A stretch of 64,000 bases of DNA from Arthrobacter crusticola. Its GTDB lineage: Bacteria; Actinomycetota; Actinomycetes; Actinomycetales; Micrococcaceae. Shown in pieces: positions 38,028 through 47,638 of the stretch (the first letter of the stretch is position 1; each line of letters opens with the position of its first letter). Where the stretch lies: the NCBI RefSeq assembly GCF_004357995.1, contig NZ_SMTK01000001.1:124001-188000 (forward strand), given 5' to 3'. A program made the position numbers and the translations under genes. The notes beneath the pieces were generated by a model. That model saw only the letters and a program-made list of their open reading frames with translations, did no database searches and was not told where the DNA came from.

Positions 38028-38100
38028 GGCCCCATCGTATAGCGGCCTAGTACGCCGCCCTCTCACGGCGGTAACGCGGGTTCGAATCCCGCTGGGGTCA
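38028..38100 (+). tRNA. tRNA-Glu (anticodon CTC)
   Basis: A 73-nt cloverleaf. The acceptor pairs GGCCCCA with TGGGGTC, discriminator A. The anticodon arm is CCGCC-CTCTCAC-GGCGG, giving CTC, and the T-arm is GCGGG-TTCGAAT-CCCGC. It lies 87 bases after tRNA-Gln, and the two are probably one transcript. Confidence 0.96.
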
Positions 38101-38131
38101 CAAGCGTCCTTATTCAAGGACATCGGAAGAG

Positions 38132-38168
38132 ACGCCCCGGACATTCCCCGAATGTCCGGGGCGTTTTT
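38132..38168 (+). terminator. Terminator after tRNA-Gln/tRNA-Glu
   Basis: A 15-base perfect stem, ACGCCCCGGACATTC with GAATGTCCGGGGCGT and a CCC loop, is followed by TTTTG. It is a strong intrinsic terminator. Confidence 0.93.
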
Positions 38169-38229
38169 GCGTCCGGGGGTCATTCTGTTTGCTCCAGCAG
38201 GAAAGTAAGCAAGCTGGCAGAATGGAAAG

Positions 38230-39996
38230 ATGAATGCATCCCTCACCGCCGCCGACGCCCGCGGGGTGGCGGGATTCCTCCGCGAAGTACATGGTGCGCT
38301 GCTGGGCGCCGGGTTTCCGCTCTCCCTGGCAGGAGCCCCCGCAGCGCGCGCAGCGGCGGCTGCGGCCGCCGCGCAGCTGGACGACTACATCCTTCCGCGG
38401 CTCGACCGGCTCGACGCTCCGCTTCTTGCCGTCATCGGAGGATCGACAGGGGCCGGCAAGTCCACGCTCGTCAACGCCCTTATCGGGCGGCCGGTGACCC
38501 GAACCGGAGCGGTGCGGCCAACGACGCGGCAGCCCATCCTGCTCCACCACCCCGCCGAAGCCGAATGGTTCACCTCCCAGCGGGTGCTGCCCTCGCTCAG
38601 CCGGGTCCAGGCAGGCGCTGGCGAACTCGCCCCCCAAGACGCCGCCGGAGCCGCTGCAGGAACCCTCCTCCTGCAGGGTGAGGCAACCGTTCCGCGGGGG
38701 CTGGCGATCCTTGACGCCCCCGACATCGACTCAATCGCAGACGAGAACCGACGGCTCGCCGGGCAGCTGCTTGCCGCGGCCGACCTGTGGATTTTCGTCA
38801 CCACAGCCAACCGCTACGCCGACGCCGTACCGTGGAAGCTCCTGGCTGAGGCGGCCCGGCGCGACATCCTCCTGGCCGTGGTGCTCGACCGGGTGCCGCC
38901 GGGGGTCGAGGAGGAGGTCCGCGAAGACCTCATGACCCTCCTCACGGCCGAGTCCCTCGGGCACGCCCCGATCTTCGTCGTGCAGGAGTCGGGCCTCGAT
39001 GAGGATGGAATGCTGCCCGCTGGGTCGGTCGATCCCATCCGCCGCTGGCTCGGGGCCTTGGCCGCCGACGCGGAGGGGCGCACCGACATCGCGCGCCGCA
39101 CCCTGGCCGGAGCGGTGCGCGCCCTTGCCGGACGCGTCGAGGAGGTCGCTGAGGCCGCCGAGGCCCAGCAGGCGACCGCTGACCGCCTCTCCGGGGCGGC
39201 GGAGGCCGCCTATTCGGAGGCCCTCGCTGCGATCCTCCGCTCGACCGAGGATGGAACAATGCTGCGCGGGGAGGTCCTCGCCCGCTGGCAGGACTTCGTC
39301 GGCACCGGTGAGTTCATGCGCGGCATCGAGACCCGGGTGGGATGGCTGCGGGACCGGATCACCGCGTTCTTCACCGGCCAGCCTGCCCCGGCGACCACGG
39401 TCGCAGCGGCGATCGAGACCGGGCTGCACTCGGTCATTGTCGAAGAGTCGGCGAAGGCGTTCGAGCAGACCGAGCAGTGGTGGCGCAGCGACGACGCCGG
39501 CCGGGCCCTCCTTGCCGGGCGGGGCGCCTATGTCAGCGACGAATTTTCCGCCGAGGCCGCACGGCAGGTGAGGGAGTGGCAACAGGATCTGCTCGAGCTG
39601 GTCAGTACCGAAGGCTCCGACAAGCGCTTCGCCGCACGGATGCTTTCCTTCGGCGTTAACGGGGTGGCGGTGGCGCTGATGGTGGTCGTCTTCGCCTCCA
39701 CCGGTGGCCTGTCCGGTGCCGAGATCGGCATCGCCGGCGGCTCGGCCGTCGTCGGCCAGAAACTCCTTGAGGCCGTGTTCGGCGAGGACGCGGTCCGCAG
39801 GCTGGCCAAGACCGCGCGCGACAACCTTGAGCGCCGGTGCCGTGCCCTGCTCGACGAGGAGAAGGACAAGTTCATCGTCCTCCTCGCCCCGGTGGCAGGG
39901 CAGACACCGCCTGAAGCGCTTTTCGCCTATGCGCGCCGGCTCGCCGGAACCGACCTCACCGGTGCCCCGGGCCCCACGGCCGGTGGCAGCCGGTGA
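38230..39996 (+). CDS. Dynamin-like GTPase (first of a pair)
   Basis: 588 residues. The P-loop is GGSTGAGKST, the switch-type Thr lies in RPTTRQP, and DAPDIDSI fits the DxxG position. A membrane-associating hydrophobic region (about 475-510) follows a long helical middle. The overall layout fits the bacterial dynamin-like or YfjP-type GTPases, which remodel or stabilise membranes. It overlaps the next GTPase gene by GTGA, so the two are coupled. Streptomyces DynA/DynB are a comparable adjacent pair with a cell-division role; whether these two are orthologous is not shown here. Confidence 0.82.
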   Translation: MNASLTAADARGVAGFLREVHGALLGAGFPLSLAGAPAARAAAAAAAAQLDDYILPRLDRLDAPLLAVIGGSTGAGKSTLVNALIGRPVTRTGAVRPTTRQPILLHHPAEAEWFTSQRVLPSLSRVQAGAGELAPQDAAGAAAGTLLLQGEATVPRGLAILDAPDIDSIADENRRLAGQLLAAADLWIFVTTANRYADAVPWKLLAEAARRDILLAVVLDRVPPGVEEEVREDLMTLLTAESLGHAPIFVVQESGLDEDGMLPAGSVDPIRRWLGALAADAEGRTDIARRTLAGAVRALAGRVEEVAEAAEAQQATADRLSGAAEAAYSEALAAILRSTEDGTMLRGEVLARWQDFVGTGEFMRGIETRVGWLRDRITAFFTGQPAPATTVAAAIETGLHSVIVEESAKAFEQTEQWWRSDDAGRALLAGRGAYVSDEFSAEAARQVREWQQDLLELVSTEGSDKRFAARMLSFGVNGVAVALMVVVFASTGGLSGAEIGIAGGSAVVGQKLLEAVFGEDAVRRLAKTARDNLERRCRALLDEEKDKFIVLLAPVAGQTPPEALFAYARRLAGTDLTGAPGPTAGGSR

Positions 39997-41618
39997 GCCG
40001 GCACCGCGGTGCGGGGTCCACGAGCGGTCTGCATAAGCAACTTGAGGCACTCGACACTGTGCGCGGGCTCGCCGAAGGGCGGCTTCCCGACGAGAACGTA
40101 CAGGACCTCTTCGGCGTGCTCGACCGGGCCAGCAGCCGCCGCTCGTTGTCGGCAGACCACACTGTCATCGGAATCTTCGGTCCCACAGGGAGCGGCAAAT
40201 CGTCGCTGATCAACGCACTCAGCGGCACCGAGGTGGCGCGGGTCGCTGCCCGCCGTCCGACCACCTCGAAACCGCTGGCTGTGGTGTGGGGCGCCGCGGG
40301 AAGCGGCCCGCTCCTTGACTGGCTGGAAGTCGACGAGCGCCACGAGATGCCGGCGGACTCCGCGCTGCTTGGCGCGGACACCGGCGGGCTGATCCTGCTT
40401 GACCTTCCCGACTTCGACTCGACCGCCGCAGCCCACCGGACCATCGTCGAACGCATGTCGGGCCAAGTGGACGTGCTGCTGTGGGTGGTCGATCCGCAAA
40501 AATACGCCGACGCGGCACTTCATCATGACTTCCTCGCCCCGCTGGCCTCCCACGGCGCGGTGACCCTCGTCGCACTGAATCAGGCGGACCGGCTTTCCGG
40601 CCGCCAGCAGGAGCAGGTGACGGCCTCACTCTCCGGCATCCTGGCAGAGGAAGGTCTTCGCGGCGTGCGGGTCTTTCCTGTCTCCGCCCGGACCCGGGAC
40701 GGCCTCGAAGACCTCGCCGGCGCCATCCGGCAGATCGCCGGACGGAAGCAGGCTGCCAACGCCCGGCTGGCAGCCGATGTCGCCGCGGCCTCCTCGCAGC
40801 TTGCCCCGTTCGTCGGGCCGGAGGACCTGCCCGTACCCGGCAAGGCGGCCCAGGCGGACCTTTCGACTCGCCTCGCCGCAGCCGCCGGGGTTGACGCCGT
40901 CGTTGACGCCGTCGTGCGTTCCTACCGCCGTGATGCCCACGCAGCGACGGGTTGGCCCGTGACCCGCTGGTTGGGTTCCTTCCGCTCGGATCCGCTCCGG
41001 CGGCTCAACCTGCGCCGGAGCGACGTCGACGCGGCCCTGCGCCGGACCTCGATGCCCGCGGGAGCGCCGGCCCAGCGGGCACGGGTCGATCAGGCGCTGC
41101 GGACCTTCGCTGACACCGCAGCGGGATCGGCGGTTGAGCCTTGGCGCTCCGCCATCCGCTCGGCAGCGCGCGCGACTGTGCCCACGCTCCTCGACGGACT
41201 CGACCAGGCCCTCGCCGGGACCAACCTCGATACCGGTCGAAGGTCGTGGTGGTGGCCGCTGGTGGGCCTGCTCCAGTGGCTGGCGCTGGCCGCCCTCGTC
41301 GTCGGCATCGGCTGGCTGGGGGTCATGGCCGCGATGGGGTTCCTTCAGTTCGACGTCCCGGACGCTCCCTCAATCGAGGGCTTCCCCGTGCCCACCCTGC
41401 TGATCGCGGGTGGTGTTGCCGCGGGAATCCTCCTGGCAATACTCGCCTCGGTCATCGCCCGCTTTGCGGCCAAGGCCCGCGGACGCAAGGCGCGGCGCCG
41501 GCTCCGGGCCGCCTGCGCGAAGGTGGCCGAGTCGGTGGTCGCCCAGCCGGTGAGCGCCGAAATCCGCAGGTACAACGACTTCCGGGCGGCGCTCGAGACG
41601 GCGGGGCGCGCGAAATGA
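39993..41618 (+). CDS. Dynamin-like GTPase (second of a pair), membrane-bound
   Basis: 541 residues. The P-loop is GPTGSGKSS, RPTTSKP has the switch I Thr, LDLPDFDS the switch II type motif, and LNQAD the NKxD-type base motif. Two membrane segments near the C-terminus (WLALAALVVGIGWLGVMAAM and the LLIAGGVAAGILLAILAS part) anchor it. Its GTG start overlaps the stop of the first GTPase by 4 bases. With that neighbour it probably forms a heteromeric membrane machine. Its product is somewhat unlike the first, so they are divergent paralogues. Confidence 0.83.
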   Translation: MSRHRGAGSTSGLHKQLEALDTVRGLAEGRLPDENVQDLFGVLDRASSRRSLSADHTVIGIFGPTGSGKSSLINALSGTEVARVAARRPTTSKPLAVVWGAAGSGPLLDWLEVDERHEMPADSALLGADTGGLILLDLPDFDSTAAAHRTIVERMSGQVDVLLWVVDPQKYADAALHHDFLAPLASHGAVTLVALNQADRLSGRQQEQVTASLSGILAEEGLRGVRVFPVSARTRDGLEDLAGAIRQIAGRKQAANARLAADVAAASSQLAPFVGPEDLPVPGKAAQADLSTRLAAAAGVDAVVDAVVRSYRRDAHAATGWPVTRWLGSFRSDPLRRLNLRRSDVDAALRRTSMPAGAPAQRARVDQALRTFADTAAGSAVEPWRSAIRSAARATVPTLLDGLDQALAGTNLDTGRRSWWWPLVGLLQWLALAALVVGIGWLGVMAAMGFLQFDVPDAPSIEGFPVPTLLIAGGVAAGILLAILASVIARFAAKARGRKARRRLRAACAKVAESVVAQPVSAEIRRYNDFRAALETAGRAK

Positions 41619-41739
41619 CCGGGCAGCGGCACACCTGACGGGCCGGATGCGGCGATGACGGCCAGCGCGGGCTGCGGCCGCAGCGCTTCAGGGGGACGCA
41701 GGCGCGGTGGGTGCGGCGACGCAGGGATCAGGACGGGGG

Positions 41740-42294
41740 TCAGCTCGCCATCGCGGCTGAGACCTTCACCAGCGTCCGCAGGTTGCGGGTGGTCGTCACC
41801 GCCTTGAAGCGGCCCCGGGCCGTGATCTTCCCCAGTTCCGAGTCGAGGGTTCCTCCCCGCGCGGCCTGCCAGGCGACGGCGTCGGGTCCTAGCACCGTGA
41901 GCGCCTCGCCGGCGGCCCGGGCCGCGGCGGCGAGCTCCTCCACTGCCGCGGGATCCGAGCTCAGGGTGACGTAGGCGTGCACCGCGGGGTCGTCGGCGGG
42001 GAAGGGGCAGGCCTCAATGATCTCGGTGAGCCGTCCCGCCGGCAGAACCACGACCCAGGCGTCGTAGCCGAAAGCCAAGCGCAGGCGCTGTTCGATCGCG
42101 TCCTTGAGTTCCTGCGCCCCGAGGGCCGAGGAGCAGACGAGATTTCCGGAGGCCAGCAGGGTGCGCGGATGGGAAAGCGGAAGCCCTTCAAGCGCCTTGA
42201 GCAGGTCCGCCATCCGGATGGTGGTGCCCTGTACGTTGACGCCCCGAAGGAAAACGGCCCAGGGCACGGCCGCCCCGGCGGAGCCGGCCGTCAC
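41740..42294 (-). CDS. DUF1697 family protein
   Basis: 184 residues. The family pattern is seen: an N-terminal FLRGVNVQGTTIRMADLLKALEGL, then TLLASGNLVCSS, and a YVTLSSDP-type strand. The function of DUF1697 is unknown. The GTG start overlaps the iclR stop by GTGA, so it is translationally coupled to the leucine regulator, perhaps only by chance of gene order. Confidence 0.85.
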   Translation of the reverse strand: MTAGSAGAAVPWAVFLRGVNVQGTTIRMADLLKALEGLPLSHPRTLLASGNLVCSSALGAQELKDAIEQRLRLAFGYDAWVVVLPAGRLTEIIEACPFPADDPAVHAYVTLSSDPAAVEELAAAARAAGEALTVLGPDAVAWQAARGGTLDSELGKITARGRFKAVTTTRNLRTLVKVSAAMAS

Positions 42295-43013
42295 TCGTTG
42301 GCCGCTTTGCTGACGGCGAGGGTGAGTTGCTGCGCCGCTTCGGTAACGACCTCGGCGTGGATCCGTCCAGGCTGGCGGGTCAGCCGTTCCATCGGCCCCG
42401 AGATTGAGACAGCGGCCACCACGCGGCCCGACGGACCCCGCACGGGTGCGGAGACCGAAGCGACGCCCGGCTCGCGTTCACCAAGGCTCTGAGCCCAGCC
42501 GCGCCGGCGCACGCCCGCGAGCACCGTCGGGGTGAAGCGCGCATTCTGCAGCCCTTTGAGGAGCCGGTCGTGGTCCTCCCAGGCGAGCAGGCACTGGGCG
42601 GCCGAGCCGGCCCTCATCGAAAGCTGGGTTCCAACCGGAATGGTGTCGCGGAGTCCGGCCGGGCGCTCGGCGGAGGCGACGCAGACACGCCATTCGCCCT
42701 GCCTCCGGAACAACTGGGCACTCTCGCCGGTGGCATCGCGGAGCTGCTGCAGGACCGGGCCCGCCGCGGCGATGAGGCGGTCTTCACCGGCCGCGCTGGC
42801 CAGCTCCACCAGGCGGCTGCCGAGGACGAACCGCCCCTGGATGTCTCGGCTGACCAGCCGGTGGTGCACGAGGGCGAGGGCAAGCCGGTGCACCGTGGGC
42901 CGGGCGAGTCCCGTTGAAGCCACAAGCTGCGCCAGCGTCGTCGGACCGGCCTCAAGGGCGTCCAGGACGGTTGCCGCTTTATCAATGACTCCCACACCAC
43001 TAGAATTGTCCAT
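42291..43013 (-). CDS. IclR-family regulator, probable leucine-biosynthesis regulator (LtbR/NdgR type)
   Basis: 240 residues from ATG 43013. Winged HTH at the N-terminus (about 8-65; TLAQLVASTGLARPTVHRLA), then an IclR effector-binding domain. It is divergent from leuC-leuD, with a shared palindrome 15 bases upstream of its start. Corynebacterium LtbR and Streptomyces NdgR, which control leuB and leuCD, share this family and gene position (established knowledge). A CAATAT -10-like box lies 6 bases before the ATG, so its mRNA may be leaderless and autoregulated. Confidence 0.9.
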   Translation of the reverse strand: MDNSSGVGVIDKAATVLDALEAGPTTLAQLVASTGLARPTVHRLALALVHHRLVSRDIQGRFVLGSRLVELASAAGEDRLIAAAGPVLQQLRDATGESAQLFRRQGEWRVCVASAERPAGLRDTIPVGTQLSMRAGSAAQCLLAWEDHDRLLKGLQNARFTPTVLAGVRRRGWAQSLGEREPGVASVSAPVRGPSGRVVAAVSISGPMERLTRQPGRIHAEVVTEAAQQLTLAVSKAANE

Positions 43014-43027
43014 AGACTGATATTGCC

Positions 43028-43044
43028 GTCTCAGTATCTGAGAC
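43028..43044. promoter_or_regulatory. Leucine operator in the iclR/leuC gap
   Basis: GTCTCA-GTATC-TGAGAC, the same arms and spacing as at 24145-24161 before leuB. It sits upstream of the -10-like box of iclR. It is a candidate site for autorepression and for control of leuCD. Confidence 0.75.
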
Positions 43045-43161
43045 GCAAGTCGATCCGCTGGCGTGTCGGGCGGCGTCACTGGAACAGTTGGGATCGAAGG
43101 CTCCGCAGGGCAGGCGAACAGCAGGTTCGCGCCAATGCGGACGAGCGGTGGAGGGAACACC

Positions 43162-44652
43162 ATGGGCAAAACACTGGCAGAGAAGGTCTGGGACTCGCAC
43201 GTCGTCCGCAAGGGCGAGGTCGTCGGCGCCGAGGCGCAGCCCGACCTCCTGTACATCGACCTCCACCTCATTCACGAGGTGACCTCGCCTCAGGCCTTCG
43301 AGGGCCTGCGGCTGGCCGGACGGCGGCTCCGCCGGCCCGACCTCACCATCGCCACCGAGGACCACAACACCCCGACCCTGGATATCGATAAGCCGATCGC
43401 CGACCCCACCAGCCGGACACAGATCGAAACCCTAAGGGCGAACTGCCGCGAATTCGGGGTCCGCCTTCACTCCCTGGGCGACGCCGAGCAGGGCATCGTT
43501 CACGTCGTCGGCCCGCAGCTCGGCCTCACCCAGCCGGGCCTGACGGTCGTCTGCGGAGATTCCCACACCTCCACCCATGGCGCCTTCGGGGCCCTGGCCA
43601 TGGGCATCGGCACCTCCGAGGTGGAGCACGTCATGGCCACGCAGACGCTGTCGCTGCGGCCCTTCAAGACGATGGCCATCACAGTCGAGGGCACCCTTAA
43701 GCCCGGAGTCACGGCGAAGGACATCATCCTGGCCGTGATCGCGAAGATCGGCACCGGCGGCGGGCAGGGCTACGTCCTCGAATACCGCGGCTCGGCGATC
43801 CGTGCGCTCTCCATGGAAGCACGCATGACCATCTGCAATATGTCGATCGAGGCCGGGGCCCGTGCCGGCATGGTCGCCCCCGACGAGACCACGTTTGCAT
43901 ACCTCAAGGGGCGTCCGCACGCCCCCGAAGGTGCCGACTGGGACGCCGCCGTCGAGAACTGGCGCGGGCTGGTCACCGACGACGACGCGGTGTTCGACGC
44001 CGAGGTGTACCTCGACGCCGACGACCTCGAACCGTTCGTCACCTGGGGCACGAACCCCGGCCAGGGAGTCTCGCTGTCCCAGGCCGTGCCCGCGCCCGCG
44101 GACTTCGCCGACGAAAACGACCGCGCCGCCTGTGAACGTGCCCTTGAGTACATGGCGCTCGAGGCCGGTACCCCGATGAAGGAGATCCGGGTCGATACGG
44201 TGTTCCTCGGCTCGTGCACCAACAGCCGGATCGAGGACCTCCGCATCGCCGCCGACATCATCCGCGGACGCGTTAAGGACCCGGACGTCCGCATGATGGT
44301 CGTTCCAGGTTCCGCCCGGGTCCGCCTTGAGGCCGAGGCGGAGGGCCTGGACCGGGTATTCAAGGACTTCGGGGCCGAATGGCGGTTCGCGGGCTGCTCG
44401 ATGTGCCTGGGCATGAACCCGGACCAGCTGGCGCCGGGGGAGCGGTGCGCCTCCACCTCGAACCGGAACTTCGAGGGACGGCAGGGCAAGGGCGGACGCA
44501 CACACCTCGTCTCACCCGTCGTCGCCGCCGCGACGGCGGTGCGCGGGACCCTCAGCTCGCCGTCCGACCTCGGCCCAGTCCCGCCGTCGGGCAGCGGACT
44601 GGGCGCCCCTGGCGCCTTCGCGACCACCCCGTCCGCCACCCCAGCCGCCTAG
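43162..44652 (+). CDS. leuC: 3-isopropylmalate dehydratase large subunit
   Basis: Isomerises 2- to 3-isopropylmalate together with LeuD. 496 residues from ATG 43162, which follows GGAGGGA; an upstream in-frame start at 43063 lacks that. The aconitase fold has [15 protein letters not shown], and the iron-sulphur Cys residues lie in [11 protein letters not shown] and CSMCLGMN. The last ~33 residues after the conserved end are low-complexity Pro/Ala/Ser/Gly, longer than in typical LeuC. It starts the leuC-leuD operon, 148 bases from iclR. Confidence 0.96.
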   Translation: MGKTLAEKVWDSHVVRKGEVVGAEAQPDLLYIDLHLIHEVTSPQAFEGLRLAGRRLRRPDLTIATEDHNTPTLDIDKPIADPTSRTQIETLRANCREFGVRLHSLGDAEQGIVHVVGPQLGLTQPGLTVVCGDSHTSTHGAFGALAMGIGTSEVEHVMATQTLSLRPFKTMAITVEGTLKPGVTAKDIILAVIAKIGTGGGQGYVLEYRGSAIRALSMEARMTICNMSIEAGARAGMVAPDETTFAYLKGRPHAPEGADWDAAVENWRGLVTDDDAVFDAEVYLDADDLEPFVTWGTNPGQGVSLSQAVPAPADFADENDRAACERALEYMALEAGTPMKEIRVDTVFLGSCTNSRIEDLRIAADIIRGRVKDPDVRMMVVPGSARVRLEAEAEGLDRVFKDFGAEWRFAGCSMCLGMNPDQLAPGERCASTSNRNFEGRQGKGGRTHLVSPVVAAATAVRGTLSSPSDLGPVPPSGSGLGAPGAFATTPSATPAA

Positions 44653-44662
44653 GAGCGCCGCC

Positions 44663-45262
44663 ATGGAAAAAATCACCACGCACACCGGCATCGGTGTTCC
44701 GCTGCGCCAGAGCAATGTGGACACCGACCAGATCATCCCCGCCGTCTACCTCAAGCGGATCACCCGGACCGGCTTCGAGGATGCGCTCTTCGCGGCTTGG
44801 CGCAAGGATGAGAACTTCATCCTCAACCGGGAGCCGTACACGCGAGGTTCGGTGCTCGTCGCGGGCCCCGACTTCGGCACGGGTTCATCCCGGGAGCACG
44901 CCGTGTGGGCGCTCAAGGATTTCGGCTTCCGGGCCGTGCTCTCCTCCCGCTTCGCCGACATCTTCCGGGGCAACTCGGGCAAGCAGGGACTCGTTGCCGC
45001 CCAGGTCGCCCAGGACGACATTGAACTGATCTGGAAGGTGCTCGAGAACGAGCCCGGTGCCACGGTGACCGTTGACCTCCAGGCCCGAACGGCCGTGTGC
45101 GGTCCGGTGAGCGCGCCGTTCCAGATCGACGACTACACGCGCTGGCGGCTGCTTGAAGGGCTTGACGACATCGGGCTGACCCTTCGCCATGAGCCCGATA
45201 TCACCGCATTTGAGGCCACCCGGCCGAGCTTCCGGCCCACTACCCTTCCGGTGCGCACCTAG
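44663..45262 (+). CDS. leuD: 3-isopropylmalate dehydratase small subunit
   Basis: 199 residues, swivelling domain of the LeuCD isomerase. The typical beginning [20 protein letters not shown] is followed by [32 protein letters not shown] 44663 follows TAGGAGCGCC, overlapping the region just after the leuC stop (10 bases between genes), so translation is coupled. Length is normal. Confidence 0.96.
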   Translation: MEKITTHTGIGVPLRQSNVDTDQIIPAVYLKRITRTGFEDALFAAWRKDENFILNREPYTRGSVLVAGPDFGTGSSREHAVWALKDFGFRAVLSSRFADIFRGNSGKQGLVAAQVAQDDIELIWKVLENEPGATVTVDLQARTAVCGPVSAPFQIDDYTRWRLLEGLDDIGLTLRHEPDITAFEATRPSFRPTTLPVRT

Positions 45263-45312
45263 CTCCGGCCCGGCGCGCCGCCTCCTCTTCCAGGGAGGAA
45301 AAATGCTCAGTG

Positions 45313-45343
45313 CACCCGTTCCGGACCGCCTGCGGAACGGGTG
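45313..45343. other. Strong hairpin between leuD and murA
   Basis: Eleven-base arms CACCCGTTCCG (45313-45323) and CGGAACGGGTG (45333-45343), loop of 9 bases. No T-run follows, so it may be a terminator of unusual form or an mRNA-stabilising structure. The 250-base gap holds no gene that I can see. Confidence 0.5.
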
Positions 45344-45511
45344 TGATCCTGATTGCGTTAAGGAATCTTCCCTGTCGATCCGCGGTTCCAACCGTTGGGC
45401 AAGGCAAGAATGAACTAGCCTTGCATTTCAGTTCGGTTCGACAAGCTCCTATGCTGTACACGGGCAATCACGTTCTGCGGGGGCATATTTGTATGAGGAA
45501 ATTAGGTATTC

Positions 45512-46861
45512 ATGGGTAACGTTCTGACCATCCGCGGTGGGGTTCCTCTGAACGGAAAGGTCTCCGTTCGCGGAGCGAAAAACCTCGTGCCGAAGGCCAT
45601 GGTGGCGTCCCTGCTGGGAAACACCCCGTCAGTGCTGCGCAACGTCCCCGAAATCAAGGATGTTGAGGTGGTGACCAGCCTGCTGCGCCTCCACGGCGTG
45701 GAGGTCACGAAGGACCCGGTGACCGGTGACCTCACCATGGATCCCAGCGCCGCGAAGATGGCGCAGTCGAAGGACATCGACGCGCACGCCGGCGACTCGC
45801 GCATCCCCATCCTCTTCTGCGGCCCCCTGATGCACAGCATCGGCGAGGCGTTCATCCCCGACCTCGGCGGGTGCAAGATCGGCGACCGGCCCATTGATTA
45901 CCACCTCCAGGTGCTGCGCAACTTCGGCGCCGTCGTTGACAAGCGCCCGGGCGGCATCTCCATCTCCGCACCCAAGGGCCTCCACGGCGCCAAGCTGTCT
46001 CTTCCCTACCCCAGCGTCGGAGCCACCGAGCAGGTACTGCTGACCGCCATCCGCGCCGAAGGCATCACCGAACTGTCCGGTGCCGCAGTCGAGCCCGAAA
46101 TCATGGATCTCATCGCGGTGCTGCAGAAGATGGGCGCCATCATCACGGTCCAGACCGACCGCGTCATCCGCATCGAAGGCGTCCGGGAACTGACCGGCTA
46201 CAACCATAAGGCCATCTCCGACCGCAATGAGACCGCCTCGTGGGCCTCTGCGGCACTGGTCACCCAGGGGGACATCTACGTCGAAGGTGCCCGCCAGCTC
46301 GACCTCACCGCCTTCCTCAACACCTACCGGAAGGTCGGCGGCGCCTTTGACGTCGACGACGACGGGATTCGCTTCTACCACCCCGGCGGCCCGCTCAAGC
46401 CTTTGGTCCTTGAGACGGACGTGCACCCCGGGTTCATGACCGATTGGCAGCAGCCCCTCGTGGTCGCGCTCACCCAGGCCTCGGGCGTCTCCATCGTCCA
46501 CGAGACCGTCTACGAGAACCGGTTCGGCTTCACGGAGGCTCTGATCCGCATGGGTGCGAACATCCAGGTCCACCGCGAGTGCCTCGGCAGTGTGCCGTGC
46601 CGCTTCGGCCAGCGGAACTTCCTCCACTCCGCCGTCATCTCGGGTCCGACGCAGCTGCGCGGGGCCGACATCGACATCCCCGACCTGCGGGGCGGCTTCA
46701 GCCACCTCATCGCGGCCCTCGCGGCCGAAGGCACCTCCCGGGTGACGGGCATCGAGCTCATCAATCGCGGGTACGAGCGCTTCCAGGACAAGCTCGAGGG
46801 CCTTGGCGCCGATTTCGACATCACGGAGGAAGCCCCGGTCTTCGCCGCGGGACTCCTCTAG
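45512..46861 (+). CDS. murA: UDP-N-acetylglucosamine 1-carboxyvinyltransferase
   Basis: First committed step of peptidoglycan synthesis: transfers enolpyruvate from PEP to UDP-GlcNAc. 449 residues, EPT fold. The catalytic Cys is in GGCKIGDRPID, the position that binds fosfomycin; it is Cys and not the Asp found in mycobacteria. The N-terminal RGAKNLVPKAM binds UDP-GlcNAc (Lys-Asn; the consensus is GAKNAALP). The first ATG gives the full N-terminus. A second murA may exist elsewhere; only one is seen here. Confidence 0.95.
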   Translation: MGNVLTIRGGVPLNGKVSVRGAKNLVPKAMVASLLGNTPSVLRNVPEIKDVEVVTSLLRLHGVEVTKDPVTGDLTMDPSAAKMAQSKDIDAHAGDSRIPILFCGPLMHSIGEAFIPDLGGCKIGDRPIDYHLQVLRNFGAVVDKRPGGISISAPKGLHGAKLSLPYPSVGATEQVLLTAIRAEGITELSGAAVEPEIMDLIAVLQKMGAIITVQTDRVIRIEGVRELTGYNHKAISDRNETASWASAALVTQGDIYVEGARQLDLTAFLNTYRKVGGAFDVDDDGIRFYHPGGPLKPLVLETDVHPGFMTDWQQPLVVALTQASGVSIVHETVYENRFGFTEALIRMGANIQVHRECLGSVPCRFGQRNFLHSAVISGPTQLRGADIDIPDLRGGFSHLIAALAAEGTSRVTGIELINRGYERFQDKLEGLGADFDITEEAPVFAAGLL

Positions 46862-46879
46862 GCCCGGGGCGCACCAGCC

Positions 46880-47638
46880 ATGGGTGAGACAGGCACGTCA
46901 CGGGCCGCTTTTGGCGTGCTCGCCGGAATCCTGCGCCCGGTCATGAATCTGCTGATGAGCAAGCAGTGGACTGACGCGCAGAAACTGCCGCGGGATTCCG
47001 GTTTTATCCTGTGCCCGAACCACGTCACCGAGATCGACCCGGTGGTCGTGGGGCACTTCCTCTACAACAACAAGGTGATGCCCCACTTCCTGGCCAAGGC
47101 GTCCCTGTTCAAAGTGCCCGTGCTGGGAGGTGCGCTGCGCGCCACCGGGCAGATCCCGGTCGAGCGCACCACCGCGGGAGCGAACCGGTCCCTCGAGGCG
47201 GCCCAGCAGGCCATCGCCGACGGCGGCGGAGTGATCGTGTATCCCGAAGGCACCCTCACCCGCGATCCGGGGATGTGGCCGATGAAGGGCCGGACCGGTG
47301 CCGCCCGCCTGGCCCTGCAGACCGGCGCGCCCGTGGTGCCCATGGCGCACTGGGGAGCGCATGAGGTGTTTCCCCGGTACGCCCGGCGCCTCTATCTCTT
47401 CCCTCGGAAGACCTCACGGGTCATTGTCGGGGATCCCGTGGACCTCAGCGACTTCCGCGACCGTCCGGTCACCCGGGACACCCTGAACGAGGCGACAGAC
47501 CGCATCCTTGACGCCGTCACGGCCCTGCTGGCCGAGCTGCGCGGCGAGCAGCCGCCGGCGGAGCGCTGGGATCCGGCCGCAAAACGCCAGAAACGGACAG
47601 GCCGCGACTTCGACGCGGCGGAGGAGGACAACGCGTGA
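46880..47638 (+). CDS. plsC: 1-acyl-sn-glycerol-3-phosphate acyltransferase family protein
   Basis: Acylates lysophosphatidate for phospholipid synthesis (family role). 252 residues. The catalytic H-x4-D is NHVTEID, then the substrate motif VYPEGTLTRD. One hydrophobic segment (FGVLAGILRPVMNLLM) near the N-terminus could associate with the membrane. A charged tail ends the protein. The start lies 19 bases after murA. Its stop overlaps gpsA (GTGA), so murA-plsC-gpsA-ddl probably form one operon joining wall and lipid synthesis. Confidence 0.9.
   Translation: MGETGTSRAAFGVLAGILRPVMNLLMSKQWTDAQKLPRDSGFILCPNHVTEIDPVVVGHFLYNNKVMPHFLAKASLFKVPVLGGALRATGQIPVERTTAGANRSLEAAQQAIADGGGVIVYPEGTLTRDPGMWPMKGRTGAARLALQTGAPVVPMAHWGAHEVFPRYARRLYLFPRKTSRVIVGDPVDLSDFRDRPVTRDTLNEATDRILDAVTALLAELRGEQPPAERWDPAAKRQKRTGRDFDAAEEDNA

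Noticed and set aside
45313-45343. Intrinsic terminator after leuD
   Set aside because: The stem is strong but no T-run follows in either direction, so it is reported only as a hairpin.
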